The translations under genes were made by a program, and so were the position numbers. A stretch of DNA of 64,000 nt from Siphonodentalium dalli (lineage: Eukaryota > Mollusca > Scaphopoda > Gadilida > Siphonodentaliidae). A model generated the notes under the pieces. The model was given only the letters and a program-made list of their open reading frames with translations. It had not been told where the DNA came from and did not search any database. Positions 38,650-53,500 of the stretch are shown here, piece after piece; positions within the stretch are counted from its first letter, which is position 1; each line of letters begins with the position of its first letter. The DNA is taken from positions 226,862,961-226,926,960 of the forward strand of contig CP136066.1 in NCBI GenBank assembly GCA_032622095.1, in the 5' to 3' direction.

Positions 38650-41554
38650 ATCGGATGACACCCGCATCATGTGGTGCCCTGAGTCAAGAAAACTATGGTC
38701 CCATACATTCGGCGATCGGATGATACCATCATCATGTGGTGCCCAGACTCAATAAAACTATGGTCCCATACATTCGGCGATCGGATGATACCATCATCAT
38801 GTGGTTCCCAGACTCAAGGAAACTATGGTCCCATACATTCGGCGATCGGATGATACCATCATCATGTGGTGCTCAGACTCAAGAAAACTATGGTCCCATA
38901 CATTCGGCGATCGGATGACACCCGCATCATATGGTGCCCAGACTCAAGAAAACTATGGTCCCATACATTCGGCGTTCGGATGACACCCGCATAATGTGGT
39001 GCCCAGACTCAATAAAACTATGGTCCCATACATTCGGCGATCGGACAACACCCGCATCATATGGTGCCCAGACTCAATAAAACTATGGTCCCATACATTC
39101 GGCGATCGGATGACACCCGCATGATGTGGTGCCCAGACTCAATAAAACTATGGTCCCATACATTCGGCGATCGGACAACACCCGCATCATATGGTGCCCA
39201 GACTCAATAAAACTATGGTCCCATACATTCGGCGATCGGATGACACCCGCATGATGTGGTGCCCAGACTCAATAAAACTATGGTCCCATACATTCGGCGA
39301 TCGGATTACACCCTCATCATGTGGTGCCCAGACTCAATAAAACTATGGCCCCATACATTCGGCGATCGGATGAAACCCGCATCATGTGGTGCCAAGACTC
39401 AAGGAAACTATGGTCCCATTCATTCGGCGATCTGATGATACCATCATCATGTGGTGCCCAGACTCAAGAAAACTATGGTCCCATACATTCGGCGATCGGA
39501 TGATACCATCATCATGTGGTGCCCAGACTCAAGAAAACTATGGTCCCATACATTCGGCGATCGGATGACACCCGCGTCATGTGGTGCCCAGACTCAAGAA
39601 AACTATGGTCCCATACATTCGGCGATCGGATGACACCCGCATAATGTGGTGCCCAGACTCAATAAAACTATGGTCCCATACATTCGGCGATCGGATGACA
39701 CCCGCATCACGTGGTGACCAGACTCAATAAAACTATGGTCCCATACATTCGGCGATCGGATGACACCCACATAATGTGGTGCTCAGACTCAATAAAACTA
39801 TGGTCCCATACATTCGGCGATCGGATGACACCCGCACCATTTGGTGCCCTGAGTCAATAAAACTATGGTCCCATACATTCGGCGATCGGATGACACCCGC
39901 ATCATGTGGTGCCCAGACTAAAGAAAACTATGGTCCCATACATTCGGCGATCGGATGACACCCGCATCATGTGGTGCCCAGACTCAATAAAACTATGGTC
40001 CCATACATTCGGCGATCCGATGACACCCGCATCATGTGGTGCCCAGACTCAATAAAACTATGGTTCCATACATTCGGCGATCGGATGACACCCGCATCAT
40101 GTGGTGCCCAGACTCAAGAAAACTATGGTTCCATACATTCGGCGATCGGATGACACCCGCATCATGTGGTGCTCAGACTCAATAAAACTATGTTCCCATA
40201 CATTCGGCGATCGGATGACACCCGCATCATGTGGTGCCCTGAGTCAATAAAACTATGGTCCCATACATTCGGCGATCGGATGACACCCGCATCATGTGGT
40301 GCCCAGACTCAAGAAAACTATGGTCCCATACATTCGGCGATCGGATGAAACCCGCATCATGTGGTGCCCTGACTCAATAAAACTATGGTCCCATACATTC
40401 GGCGATCGGATGATATCATCATCATGTGGTGCCCAGACTCAATAAAACTATGGTCCCATACATTCGGCGGTCGGATGAAACCCGCATCATTTGGTGCCCA
40501 GACTCAATAAAACTATGGTCCCATACATTCGGCGATCTGATGAAACCCGCATTATGTGGTGCCCTGCGTCAAGAAAACTATGGTCCCATACATTCGGCGA
40601 TCGGATGACACCCGCATCATGTGGTGCTCAGACTCAATAAAACTATGGTTCCATACATTCGGCGATCGGATGACACCCGCATCATGTGGTGCCCAGACTC
40701 AAGAAAACTATGGTCCCATACATTCGGCGATCTGATGAAACCCGCATCATGTGGTGCCCTGCGTCAAGAAAACTATGGTCCCATACATTCGGCGATCGGA
40801 TGACACCCGCATCATTTGGTGCCCTGAGTCAATAAAACTATGGTCCCATACATTCGGCGATCGGATGACACCCACATCGTGTGGTGCCCAGACTCAAGAA
40901 AACTATGGTCCCATACATTCGGCGATCGGATGACACCCGCATCATGTGGTGCCCAGACTCAATAAAACTATGGTCCCATACATTCGGCGATCGGATGACA
41001 CCCGCATCATGTGGTGCCCAGACTCAAGGAAACTATGGTCCCATACATTCGGCGATCGGATGACACCCGCATCATATGGTGCCCAGACTCAATAAAACTA
41101 TGGTCCCATACCTTCGGCGATAGGATGGCACCCACATCATGTGGTACCCAGACTCAACAAAACTATGGTCCCATACATTCGGCGATCGGATGACACCCGC
41201 ATAATGTGGTACCCAGACTCAAGAAAACTATGGTCCCATACATTCGGCGATCGGATGACGCCCGCATCATGTGGTGCCCAGACTCAAGAACACTATGGTC
41301 CCATACATTCGGCGATCGGATGACACTCGCATCATGTGGTGCCCAGACTCAATAAAACTATGGTCCCATACATTCGGCGATCGGATGATACCACCATCAT
41401 GTGGTGCCCTGCGTCAAAAAAACTATGGTCCCATACATTCGGCAATCTGATGACACCCGCATCATGTGGTGCCCAGACTCAATAAAACTATGGTCCCATA
41501 CATTCGGCGATCGGATGATATCATCATCATGTGGTGCCCTGACTCAAGAAAACT

Positions 41555-44500
41555 ATGGTACCATACATTCGGCGATCGATGACACCCGCATCATGTGGTG
41601 CCCAGACTCAACAAAACTATGGTCCCATACATTCGGCGATCGATGACACTCGCATCATATGGTGCCCAGACTCAATAAAACTATGGTCCCATACATTCGG
41701 CGATCGGATGATACCATCATCATGTGGTGCCCTGCGTCAAGAAAACTATGGTCCCATACATTCGGCGATCTGATGACACCCGCATCACGTGGTGCCCAGA
41801 CTCAATAAAACTATGGTCCCATATATTCGGCGATCGGATGATGGTTCCCAGACTCAAGGAAACTATGGTCCCATACATTCGGCGATCGGATGAAACCCGC
41901 ATCATGTGGTGCCCTGCGTCAAGAAAACTATGGTCCCATACATTCGGCGATCGGATGACACCCGCATCATGTGGTGCCCAGACTCAATAAAACTATGGTC
42001 CCATACATTCGGCGATCGGATGACACCCGCATCTTGTGGTGCCCAGACTCAATAAAACTATGGTCCCATACATTCGGCGATCGGATGACACCCGCATCAT
42101 GTGGTACCCAGACTCAAGGAAACTATGGTCCCATACATTCGGCGATCGGATGACACTCGCATCATGTGGTGCCCAGACTCAATAAAACTATGGTCCCATA
42201 CATTCGGCGATCGGATGACACCCACATAATGTGGTGCTCAGACTCAATAAAACTATGGTCCCATACATTCGGCGATCGGATGACACCCGCACCATTTGGT
42301 GCCCTGAGTCAATAAAACTATGGTCCCATACATTCGGCGATCGGATGACACCCGCATCATGTGGTGCCCAGACTAAAGAAAACTATGGTCCCATACATTC
42401 GGCGATCGGATGAAACCCGCATCATGTGGTACCCAGACTCAATAAAACTATGGTCCCATACATTCGGCGATCCGATGACACCCGCATCATGTGGTGCCCA
42501 GACTCAATAAAACTATGGTTCCATACATTCGGCGATCGGATGACACCCGCATCATGTGGTGCCCAGACTCAAGAAAACTATGGTTCCATACATTCGGCGA
42601 TCGGATGACACCCGCATCATGTGGTGCTCAGACTCAATAAAACTATGTTCCCATACATTCGGCGATCGGATGACACCCGCATCATGTGGTGCCCTGAGTC
42701 AATAAAACTATGGTCCCATACATTCGGCGATCGGATGACACCCGCATCATATGGTGCCCAGACTCAAGAAAACTATGGTCCCATACATTCGGCGATCGGA
42801 TGAAACCCGCATCATGTGGTGCCCTGACTCAATAAAACTATGGTCCCATACATTCGGCGATCGGATGACACCCGCATCATGTGGTGCCCAGACTCAAGAA
42901 CACTATGGTCCCATACATTCGGCGATCGGATGACACTCGCATCATGTGGTGCCCAGACTCAATAAAACTATGGTCCCATACATTCGGCGATCGGATGATA
43001 CCATCATCATGTGGTGCCCTGCGTCAAAAAAACTATGGTCCCATACATTCGGCAATCTGATGACACCCGCATCATGTGGTGCCCAGACTCAATAAAACTA
43101 TGGTCCCATACATTCGGCGATCGGATGATATCATCATCATGTGGTGCCCTGACTCAAGAAAACTATGGTACCATACATTCGGCGATCGATGACACCCGCA
43201 TCATGTGGTGCCCAGACTCAACAAAACTATGGTCCCATACATTCGGCGATCGATGACACTCGCATCATATGGTGCCCAGACTCAATAAAACTATGGTCCC
43301 ATACATTCGGCGATCGGATGATACCATCATCATGTGGTGCCCTGCGTCAAGAAAACTATGGTCCCATACATTCGGCGATCTGATGACACCCGCATCACGT
43401 GGTGCCCAGACTCAATAAAACTATGGTCCCATATATTCGGCGATCGGATGATGGTTCCCAGACTCAAGGAAACTATGGTCCCATACATTCGGCGATCGGA
43501 TGAAACCCGCATCATGTGGTGCCCTGCGTCAAGAAAACTATGGTCCCATACATTCGGCGATCGGATGACACCCGCATCATGTGGTGCCCAGACTCAATAA
43601 AACTATGGTCCCATACATTCGGCGATCGGATGACACCCGCATCTTGTGGTGCCCAGACTCAATAAAACTATGGACCCATACATTCGGCGATCGGATGACA
43701 CCCGCATCATGTGGTACCCAGACTCAAGGAAACTATGGTCCCATACATTCGGCGATCGGATGACACTCGCATCATGTGGTGCCCAGACTCAATAAAACTA
43801 TGGTCCCATACATTCGGCGATCGGATGACACCCACATAATGTGGTGCTCAGACTCAATAAAACTATGGTCCCATACATTCGGCGATCGGATGACACCCGC
43901 ACCATTTGGTGCCCTGGGTCAATAAAACTATGGTCCCATACATTCGGCGATCGGATGACACCCGCATCATGTGGTGCCCAGACTAAAGAAAACTATGGTC
44001 CCATACATTCGGCGATCGGATGACACCCGCATCATGTGGTGCCCAGACTCAATAAAACTATGGTCCCATACATTCGGCGATCCGATGACACCCGCATCAT
44101 GTGGTGCCCAGACTCAATAAAACTATGGTTCCATACATTCGGCGATCGGATGACACCCGCATCATGTGGTGCCCAGACTCAAGAAAACTATGGTTCCATA
44201 CATTCGGCGATCGGATGACACCCGCATCATGTGGTGCTCAGACTCAATAAAACTATGTTCCCATACATTCGGCGATCGGATGACACCCGCATCATGTGGT
44301 GCCCTGAGTCAATAAAACTATGGTCCCATACATTCGGCGATCGGATGACACCCGCATCATGTGGTGCCCAGACTCAAGAAAACTATGGTCCCATACATTC
44401 GGCGATCGGATGAAACCCGCATCATGTGGTGCCCTGACTCAATAAAACTATGGTCCCATACATTCGGCGATCGGATGATATCATCATCATGTGGTGCCCA

Positions 44501-47500
44501 GACTCAATAAAACTATGGTCCCATACATTCGGCGGTCGGATGAAACCCGCATCATTTGGTGCCCAGACTCAATAAAACTATGGTCCCATACATTCGGCGA
44601 TCTGATGAAACCCGCATTATGTGGTGCCCTGCGTCAAGAAAACTATGGTCCCATACATTCGGCGATCGGATGACACCCGCATCATGTGGTGCTCAGACTC
44701 AATAAAACTATGGTCCCATACATTCGGCGATCGGATGACACCCGCATCATGTGGTGCCCAGACTCAAGAAAACTATGGTCCCATACATTCGGCGATCTGA
44801 TGAAACCCGCATCATGTGGTGCCCTGCGTCAAGAAAACTATGGTCCCATACATTCGGCGATCGGATGACACCCGCATCATTTGGTGCCCTGAGTCAATAA
44901 AACTATGGTCCCATACATTCGGCGATCGGATGACACCCACATCGTGTGGTGCCCAGACTCAAGAAAACTATGGTCCCATACATTCGGCGATCGGATGACA
45001 CCCGCATCATGTGGTGCCCAGACTCAATAAAACTATGGTCCCATACATTCGGCGATCGGATGACACCCGCATCATGTGGTGCCCAGACTCAAGGAAACTA
45101 TGGTCCCATACATTCGGCGATCGGATGACACCCGCATCATATGGTGCCCAGACTCAATAAAACTATGGTCCCATACCTTCGGCGATAGGATGGCACCCAC
45201 ATCATGTGGTACCCAGACTCAACAAAACTATGGTCCCATACATTCGGCGATCGGATGACACCCGCATAATGTGGTACCCAGACTCAAGAAAACTATGGTC
45301 CCATACATTCGGCGATCGGATGACACCCGCATCATGTGGTGCCCAGACTCAAGAACACTATGGTCCCATACATTCGGCGATCGGATGACACTCGCATCAT
45401 GTGGTGCCCAGACTCAATAAAACTATGGTCCCATACATTCGGCGATCGGATGATACCATCATCATGTGGTGCCCTGCGTCAAAAAAACTATGGTCCCATA
45501 CATTCGGCAATCTGATGACACCCGCATCATGTGGTGCCCAGACTCAATAAAACTATGGTCCTATACATTCGGCGATCGGATGATATCATCATCATGTGGT
45601 GCCCTGACTCAAGAAAACTATGGTACCATACATTCGGCGATCGATGACACCCGCATCATGTGGTGCCCAGACTCAACAAAACTATGGTCCCATACATTCG
45701 GCGATCGATGACACTCGCATCATATGGTGCCCAGACTCAATAAAACTATGGTCCCATACATTCGGCGATCGGATGATACCATCATCATGTGGTGCCCTGC
45801 GTCAAGAAAGCTATGGTCCCATACATTCGGCGATCTGATGACACCCGCATCACGTGGTGCCCAGACTCAATAAAACTATGGTCCCATATATTCGGCGATC
45901 GGATGATGGTTCCCAGACTCAAGGAAACTATGGTCCCATACATTCGGCGATCGGATGAAACCCGCATCATGTGGTGCCCTGCGTCAAGAAAACTATGTTC
46001 CCATACATTCGGCGATCGGATGACACCCGCATCATGTGGTGCCCAGACTCAATAAAACTATGGTCCCATACATTCGGCGATCGGATGACACCCGCATCTT
46101 GTGGTGCCCAGACTCAATAAAACTATGGTCCCATACATTCGGCGATCGGATGACACCCGCATCATGTGGTACCCAGACTCAAGGAAACTATGGTCCCATA
46201 CATTCGGCGATCGGATGACACTCGCATCATGTGGTGCCCAGACTCAATAAAACTATGGTCCCATACATTCGGCGATCGGATGACACCCACATAATGTGGT
46301 GCTCAGACTCAATAAAACTATGGTCCCATACATTCGGCGATCGGATGACACCCGCACCATTTGGTGCCCTGAGTCAATAAAACTATGGTCCCATACATTC
46401 GGCGATCGGATGACACCCGCATCATGTGGTGCCCAGACTAAAGAAAACTATGGTCCCATACATTCGGCGATCGGATGACACCCGCATCATGTGGTGCCCA
46501 GACTCAATAAAACTATGGTCCCATACATTCGGCGATCCGATGACACCCGCATCATGTGGTGCCCAGACTCAATAAAACTATGGTTCCATACATTCGGCGA
46601 TCGGATGACACCCGCATCATGTGGTGCCCAGACTCAAGAAAACTATGGTTCCATACATTCGGCGATCGGATGACACCCGCATCATGTGGTGCTCAGACTC
46701 AATAAAACTATGTTCCCATACATTCGGCGATCGGATGACACCCGCATCATGTGGTGCCCTGAGTCAATAAAACTATGTTCCCATACATTCGGCGATCGGA
46801 TGACACCCGCATCATGTGGTGCCCAGACTCAAGAAAACTATGGTCCAATACATTCGGCGATCGGATGAAACCCGCATCATGTGGTGCCCTGACTCAATAA
46901 AACTATGGTCCCATACATTCGGCGATCGGATGATATCATCATCATGTGGTGCCCAGACTCAATAAAACTATGGTCCCATACATTCGGCGGTCGGATGAAA
47001 CCCGCATCATTTGGTGCCCAGACTCAATAAAACTATGGTCCCATACATTCGGCGATCTGATGAAACCCGCATTATGTGGTGCCCTGCGTCAAGAAAACTA
47101 TGGTCCCATACATTCGGCGATCGGATGACACCCGCATCATGTGGTGCTCAGACTCAATAAAACTATGGTCCCATACATTCGGCGATCGGATGACACCCGC
47201 ATCATGTGGTGCCCAGACTCAAGAAAACTATGGTCCCATACATTCGGCGATCTGATGAAACCCGCATCATGTGGTGCCCTGCGTCAAGAAAACTATGGTC
47301 CCATACATTCGGCGATCGGATGACATCCGCATCATATGGTGCCCAGACTCAATAAAACTATGGTCCCATACCTTCGGCGATAGGATGGCACCCACATCAT
47401 GTGGTACCCAGACTCAACAAAACTATGGTCCCATACATTCGGCGATCGGATGACACCCGCATAATGTGGTACCCAGACTCAAGAAAACTATGGTCCCATA

Positions 47501-50500
47501 CATTCGGCGATCGGATGACACCCGCATCATGTGGTGCCCAGACTCAAGAACACTATGGTCCCATACATTCGGCGATCGGATGACACTCGCATCATGTGGT
47601 GCCCAGACTCAATAAAACTATGGTCCCATACATTCGGCGATCGGATGATACCATCATCATGTGGTGCCCTGCGTCAAAAAAACTATGGTCCCATACATTC
47701 GGCAATCTGATGACACCCGCATCATGTGGTGCCCAGACTCAATAAAACTATGGTCCTATACATTCGGCGATCGGATGATATCATCATCATGTGGTGCCCT
47801 GACTCAAGAAAACTATGGTACCATACATTCGGCGATCGATGACACCCGCATCATGTGGTGCCCAGACTCAACAAAACTATGGTCCCATACATTCGGCGAT
47901 CGATGACACTCGCATCATATGGTGCCCAGACTCAATAAAACTATGGTCCCATACATTCGGCGATCGGATGATACCATCATCATGTGGTGCCCTGCGTCAA
48001 GAAAACTATGGTCCCATACATTCGGCGATCTGATGACACCCGCATCACGTGGTGCCCAGACTCAATAAAACTATGGTCCCATATATTCGGCGATCGGATG
48101 ATGGTTCCCAGACTCAAGGAAACTATGGTCCCATACATTCGGCGATCGGATGAAACCCGCATCATGTGGTGCCCTGCGTCAAGAAAACTATGGTCCCATA
48201 CATTCGGCGATCGGATGACACCCGCATCATGTGGTGCCCAGACTCAATAAAACTATGGTCCCATACATTCGGCGATCGGATGACACCCGCATCTTGTGGT
48301 GCCCAGACTCAATAAAACTATGGTCCCATACATTCGGCGATCGGATGACACCCGCATCATGTGGTACCCAGACTCAAGGAAACTATGGTCCCATACATTC
48401 GGCGATCGGATGACACTCGCATCATGTGGTGCCCAGACTCAATAAAACTATGGTCCCATACATTCGGCGATCGGATGACACCCACATAATGTGGTGCTCA
48501 GACTCAATAAAACTATGGTCCCATACATTCGGCGATCGGATGACACCCGCACCATTTGGTGCCCTGAATCAATAAAACTATGGTCCCATACATTCGGCGA
48601 TCGGATGACACCCGCATCATGTGGTGCCCAGACTAAAGAAAACTATGGTCCCATACATTCGGCGATCGGATGACACCCGCATCATGTGGTGCCCAGACTC
48701 AATAAAACTATGGTCCCATACATTCGGCGATCCGATGACACCCGCATCATGTGGTGCCCAGACTCAATAAAACTATGGTTCCATACATTCGGCCATCGGA
48801 TGACACCCGCATCATGTGGTGCCCAGACTCAAGAAAACTATGGTTCCATACATTCGGCGATCGGATGACACCCGCATCATGTGGTGCTCAGACTCAATAA
48901 AACTATGTTCCCATACATTCGGCGATCGGATGACACCCGCATCATGTGGTGCCCTGAGTCAATAAAACTATGGTCCCATACATTCGGCGATCGGATGACA
49001 CCCGCATCATGTGGTGCCCAGACTCAAGAAAACTATGGTCCCATACATTCGGCGATCGGATGAAACCCGCATCATGTGGTGCCCTGACTCAATAAAACTA
49101 TGGTCCCATACATTCGGCGATCGGATGATATCATCATCATGTGGTGCCCAGACTCAATAAAACTATGGTCCCATACATTCGGCGGTCGGATGAAACCCGC
49201 ATCATTTGGTACCCAGACTCAATAAAACTATGGTCCCATACATTCGCCGATCTGATGAAACCCGCATTATGTGGTGCCCTGCGTCAAGAAAACTATGGTC
49301 CCATACATTCGGCGATCGGATGACACCCGCATCATGTGGTGCTCAGACTCAATAAAACTATGGTCCCATACATTCGGCGATCGGATGACACCCGCATCAT
49401 GTGGTGCCCAGACTCAAGAAAACTATGGTCCCATACATTCGGCGATCTGATGAAACCCGCATCATGTGGTGCCCTGCGTCAAGAAAACTATGGTCCCATA
49501 CATTCGGCGATCGGATGACACCCGCATCATTTGGTGCCCTGAGTCAATAAAACTATGGTCCCATACATTCGGCGATCTGATGAAACCCGCATTATGTGGT
49601 GCCCTGCGTCAAGAAAACTATGGTCCCATACATTCGGCGATCGGACGACACCCGCATCATGTGGTGCCCAGACTCAATAAAACTATGGTCCCATACATTC
49701 GGCGATCGGATGATATCATCATCATGTGGTGCCCTGACTCAAGAAAACTATGGTACCATACATTCGGCGATCGATGACACCCGCATCATGTGGTGCCCAG
49801 ACTCAACAAAACTATGGTCCCATACATTCGGCGATCGATGACACTCGCATCATATGGTGCCCAGACTCAATAAAACTATGGTCCCATACATTCGGCGATC
49901 GGATGATACCATCATCATGTGGTGCCCTGCGTCAAGAAAACTATGGTCCCATACATTCGGCGATCTGATGACACCCGCATCACGTGGTGCCCAGACTCAA
50001 TAAAACTATGGTCCCATATATTCGGCGATCGGATGATGGTTCCCAGACTCAAGGAAACTATGGTCCCATGCATTCGGCGATCGGATGAAACCCGCATCAT
50101 GTGGTGCCCTGCGTCAAGAAAACTATGGTCCCATACATTCGGCGATCGGATGACACCCGCATCATGTGGTGCCCAGACTCAATAAAACTATGGTCCCATA
50201 CATTCGGCGATCGGATGACACCCGCATCTTGTGGTGCCCAGACTCAATAAAACTATGGTCCCATACATTCGGCGATCGGATGACACCCGCATCATGTGGT
50301 ACCCAGACTCAAGGAAACTATGGTCCCATACATTCGGCGATCGGATCACACTCGCATCATGTGGTGCCCAGACTCAATAAAACTATGGTCCCATACATTC
50401 GGCGATCGGATGACACCCACATAATGTGGTGCTCAGACTCAATAAAACTATGGTCCCATACATTCGGCGATCGGATGACACCCGCACCATTTGGTGCCCT

Positions 50501-53500
50501 GAGTCAATAAAACTATGGTCCCATACATTCGGCGATCGGATGACACCCGCATCATGTGGTGCCCAGACTAAAGAAAACTATGGTCCCATACATTCGGCGA
50601 TCGGATGACACCCGCATCATGTGGTGCCCAGACTCAATAAAACTATGGTCCCATACATTCGGCGATCCGATGACACCCGCATCATGTGGTGCCCAGACTC
50701 AATAAAACTATGGTCCTATACATTCGGCGATCGGATGATATCATCATCATGTGGTGCCCTGACTCAAGAAAACTATGGTACCATACATTCGGCGATCGAT
50801 GACACCCGCATCATGTGGTGCCCAGACTCAACAAAACTATGGTCCCATACATTCGGCGATCGATGACACTCGCATCATATGGTGCCCAGACTCAATAAAA
50901 CTATGGTCCCATACATTCGGCGATCGGATGATACCATCATCATGTGGTGCCCTGCGTCAAGAAAACTATGGTCCCATACATTCGGCGATCTGATGACACC
51001 CGCATCACGTGGTGCCCAGACTCAATAAAACTATGGTCCCATATATTCGGCGATCGGATGATGGTTCCCAGACTCAAGGAAACTATGGTCCCATACATTC
51101 GGCGATCGGATGAAACCCGCATCATGTGGTGCCCTGCGTCAAGAAAACTATGGTCCCATACATTCGGCGATCGGATGACACCCGCATCATGTGGTGCCCA
51201 GACTCAATAAAACTATGGTCCCATACATTCGGCGATCGGATGACACCCGCATCTTGTGGTGCCCAGACTCAATAAAACTATGGTCCCATACATTCGGCGA
51301 TCGGATGACACCCGCATCATGTGGTACCCAGACTCAAGGAAACTATGGTCCCATACATTCGGCGATCGGATGACACTCGCATCATGTGGTGCCCAGACTC
51401 AATAAAACTATGGTCCCATACATTCGGCGATCGGATGACACCCACATAATGTGGTGCTCAGACTCAATAAAACTATGGTCCCATACATTCGGCGATCGGA
51501 TGACACCCGCACCATTTGGTGCCCTGAATCAATAAAACTATGGTCCCATACATTCGGCGATCGGATGACACCCGCATCATGTGGTGCCCAGACTAAAGAA
51601 AACTATGGTCCCATACATTCGGCGATCGGATGACACCCGCATCATGTGGTGCCCAGACTCAATAAAACTATGGTCCCATACATTCGGCGATCCGATGACA
51701 CCCGCATCATGTGGTGCCCAGACTCAATAAAACTATGGTTCCATACATTCGGCCATCGGATGACACCCGCATCATGTGGTGCCCAGACTCAAGAAAACTA
51801 TGGTTCCATACATTCGGCGATCGGATGACACCCGCATCATGTGGTGCTCAGACTCAATAAAACTATGTTCCCATACATTCGGCGATCGGATGACACCCGC
51901 ATCATGTGGTGCCCTGAGTCAATAAAACTATGGTCCCATACATTCGGCGATCGGATGACACCCGCATCATGTGGTGCCCAGACTCAAGAAAACTATGGTC
52001 CCATACATTCGGCGATCGGATGAAACCCGCATCATGTGGTGCCCTGACTCAATAAAACTATGGTCCCATACATTCGGCGATCGGATGATATCATCATCAT
52101 GTGGTGCCCAGACTCAATAAAACTATGGTCCCATACATTCGGCGGTCGGATGAAACCCGCATCATTTGGTACCCAGACTCAATAAAACTATGGTCCCATA
52201 CATTCGCCGATCTGATGAAACCCGCATTATGTGGTGCTCTGCGTCAAGAAAACTATGGTCCCATACATTCGGCGATCGGATGACACCCGCATCATGTGGT
52301 GCTCAGACTCAATAAAACTATGGTCCCATACATTCGGCGATCGGATGACACCCGCATCATGTGGTGCCCAGACTCAAGAAAACTATGGTCCCATACATTC
52401 GGCGATCTGATGAAACCCGCATCATGTGGTGCCCTGCGTCAAGAAAACTATGGTCCCATACATTCGGCGATCGGATGACACCCGCATCATTTGGTGCCCT
52501 GAGTCAATAAAACTATGGTCCCATACATTCGGCGATCTGATGAAACCCGCATTATGTGGTGCCCTGCGTCAAGAAAACTATGGTCCCATACATTCGGCGA
52601 TCGGACGACACCCGCATCATGTGGTGCCCAGACTCAATAAAACTATGGTCCCATACATTCGGCGATCGGATGATATCATCATCATGTGGTGCCCTGACTC
52701 AAGAAAACTATGGTACCATACATTCGGCGATCGATGACACCCGCATCATGTGGTGCCCAGACTCAACAAAACTATGGTCCCATACATTCGGCGATCGATG
52801 ACACTCGCATCATATGGTGCCCAGACTCAATAAAACTATGGTCCCATACATTCGGCGATCGGATGATACCATCATCATGTGGTGCCCTGCGTCAAGAAAA
52901 CTATGGTCCCATACATTCGGCGATCTGATGACACCCGCATCACGTGGTGCCCAGACTCAATAAAACTATGGTCCCATATATTCGGCGATCGGATGATGGT
53001 TCCCAGACTCAAGGAAACTATGGTCCCATGCATTCGGCGATCGGATGAAACCCGCATCATGTGGTGCCCTGCGTCAAGAAAACTATGGTCCCATACATTC
53101 GGCGATCGGATGACACCCGCATCATGTGGTGCCCAGACTCAATAAAACTATGGTCCCATACATTCGGCGATCGGATGACACCCGCATCTTGTGGTGCCCA
53201 GACTCAATAAAACTATGGTCCCATACATTCGGCGATCGGATGACACCCGCATCATGTGGTACCCAGACTCAAGGAAACTATGGTCCCATACATTCGGCGA
53301 TCGGATCACACTCGCATCATGTGGTGCCCAGACTCAATAAAACTATGGTCCCATACATTCGGCGATCGGATGACACCCACATAATGTGGTGCTCAGACTC
53401 AATAAAACTATGGTCCCATACATTCGGCGATCGGATGACACCCGCACCATTTGGTGCCCTGAGTCAATAAAACTATGGTCCCATACATTCGGCGATCGGA

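Noticed and set aside
38650-38720. CENP-B-box-like motif in the 65-bp monomer (ATTCGGCGATCGGATGA)
   Set aside because: It shares TTCG with the motif but lacks the required A and CGGG positions, so no centromere-protein site is claimed.
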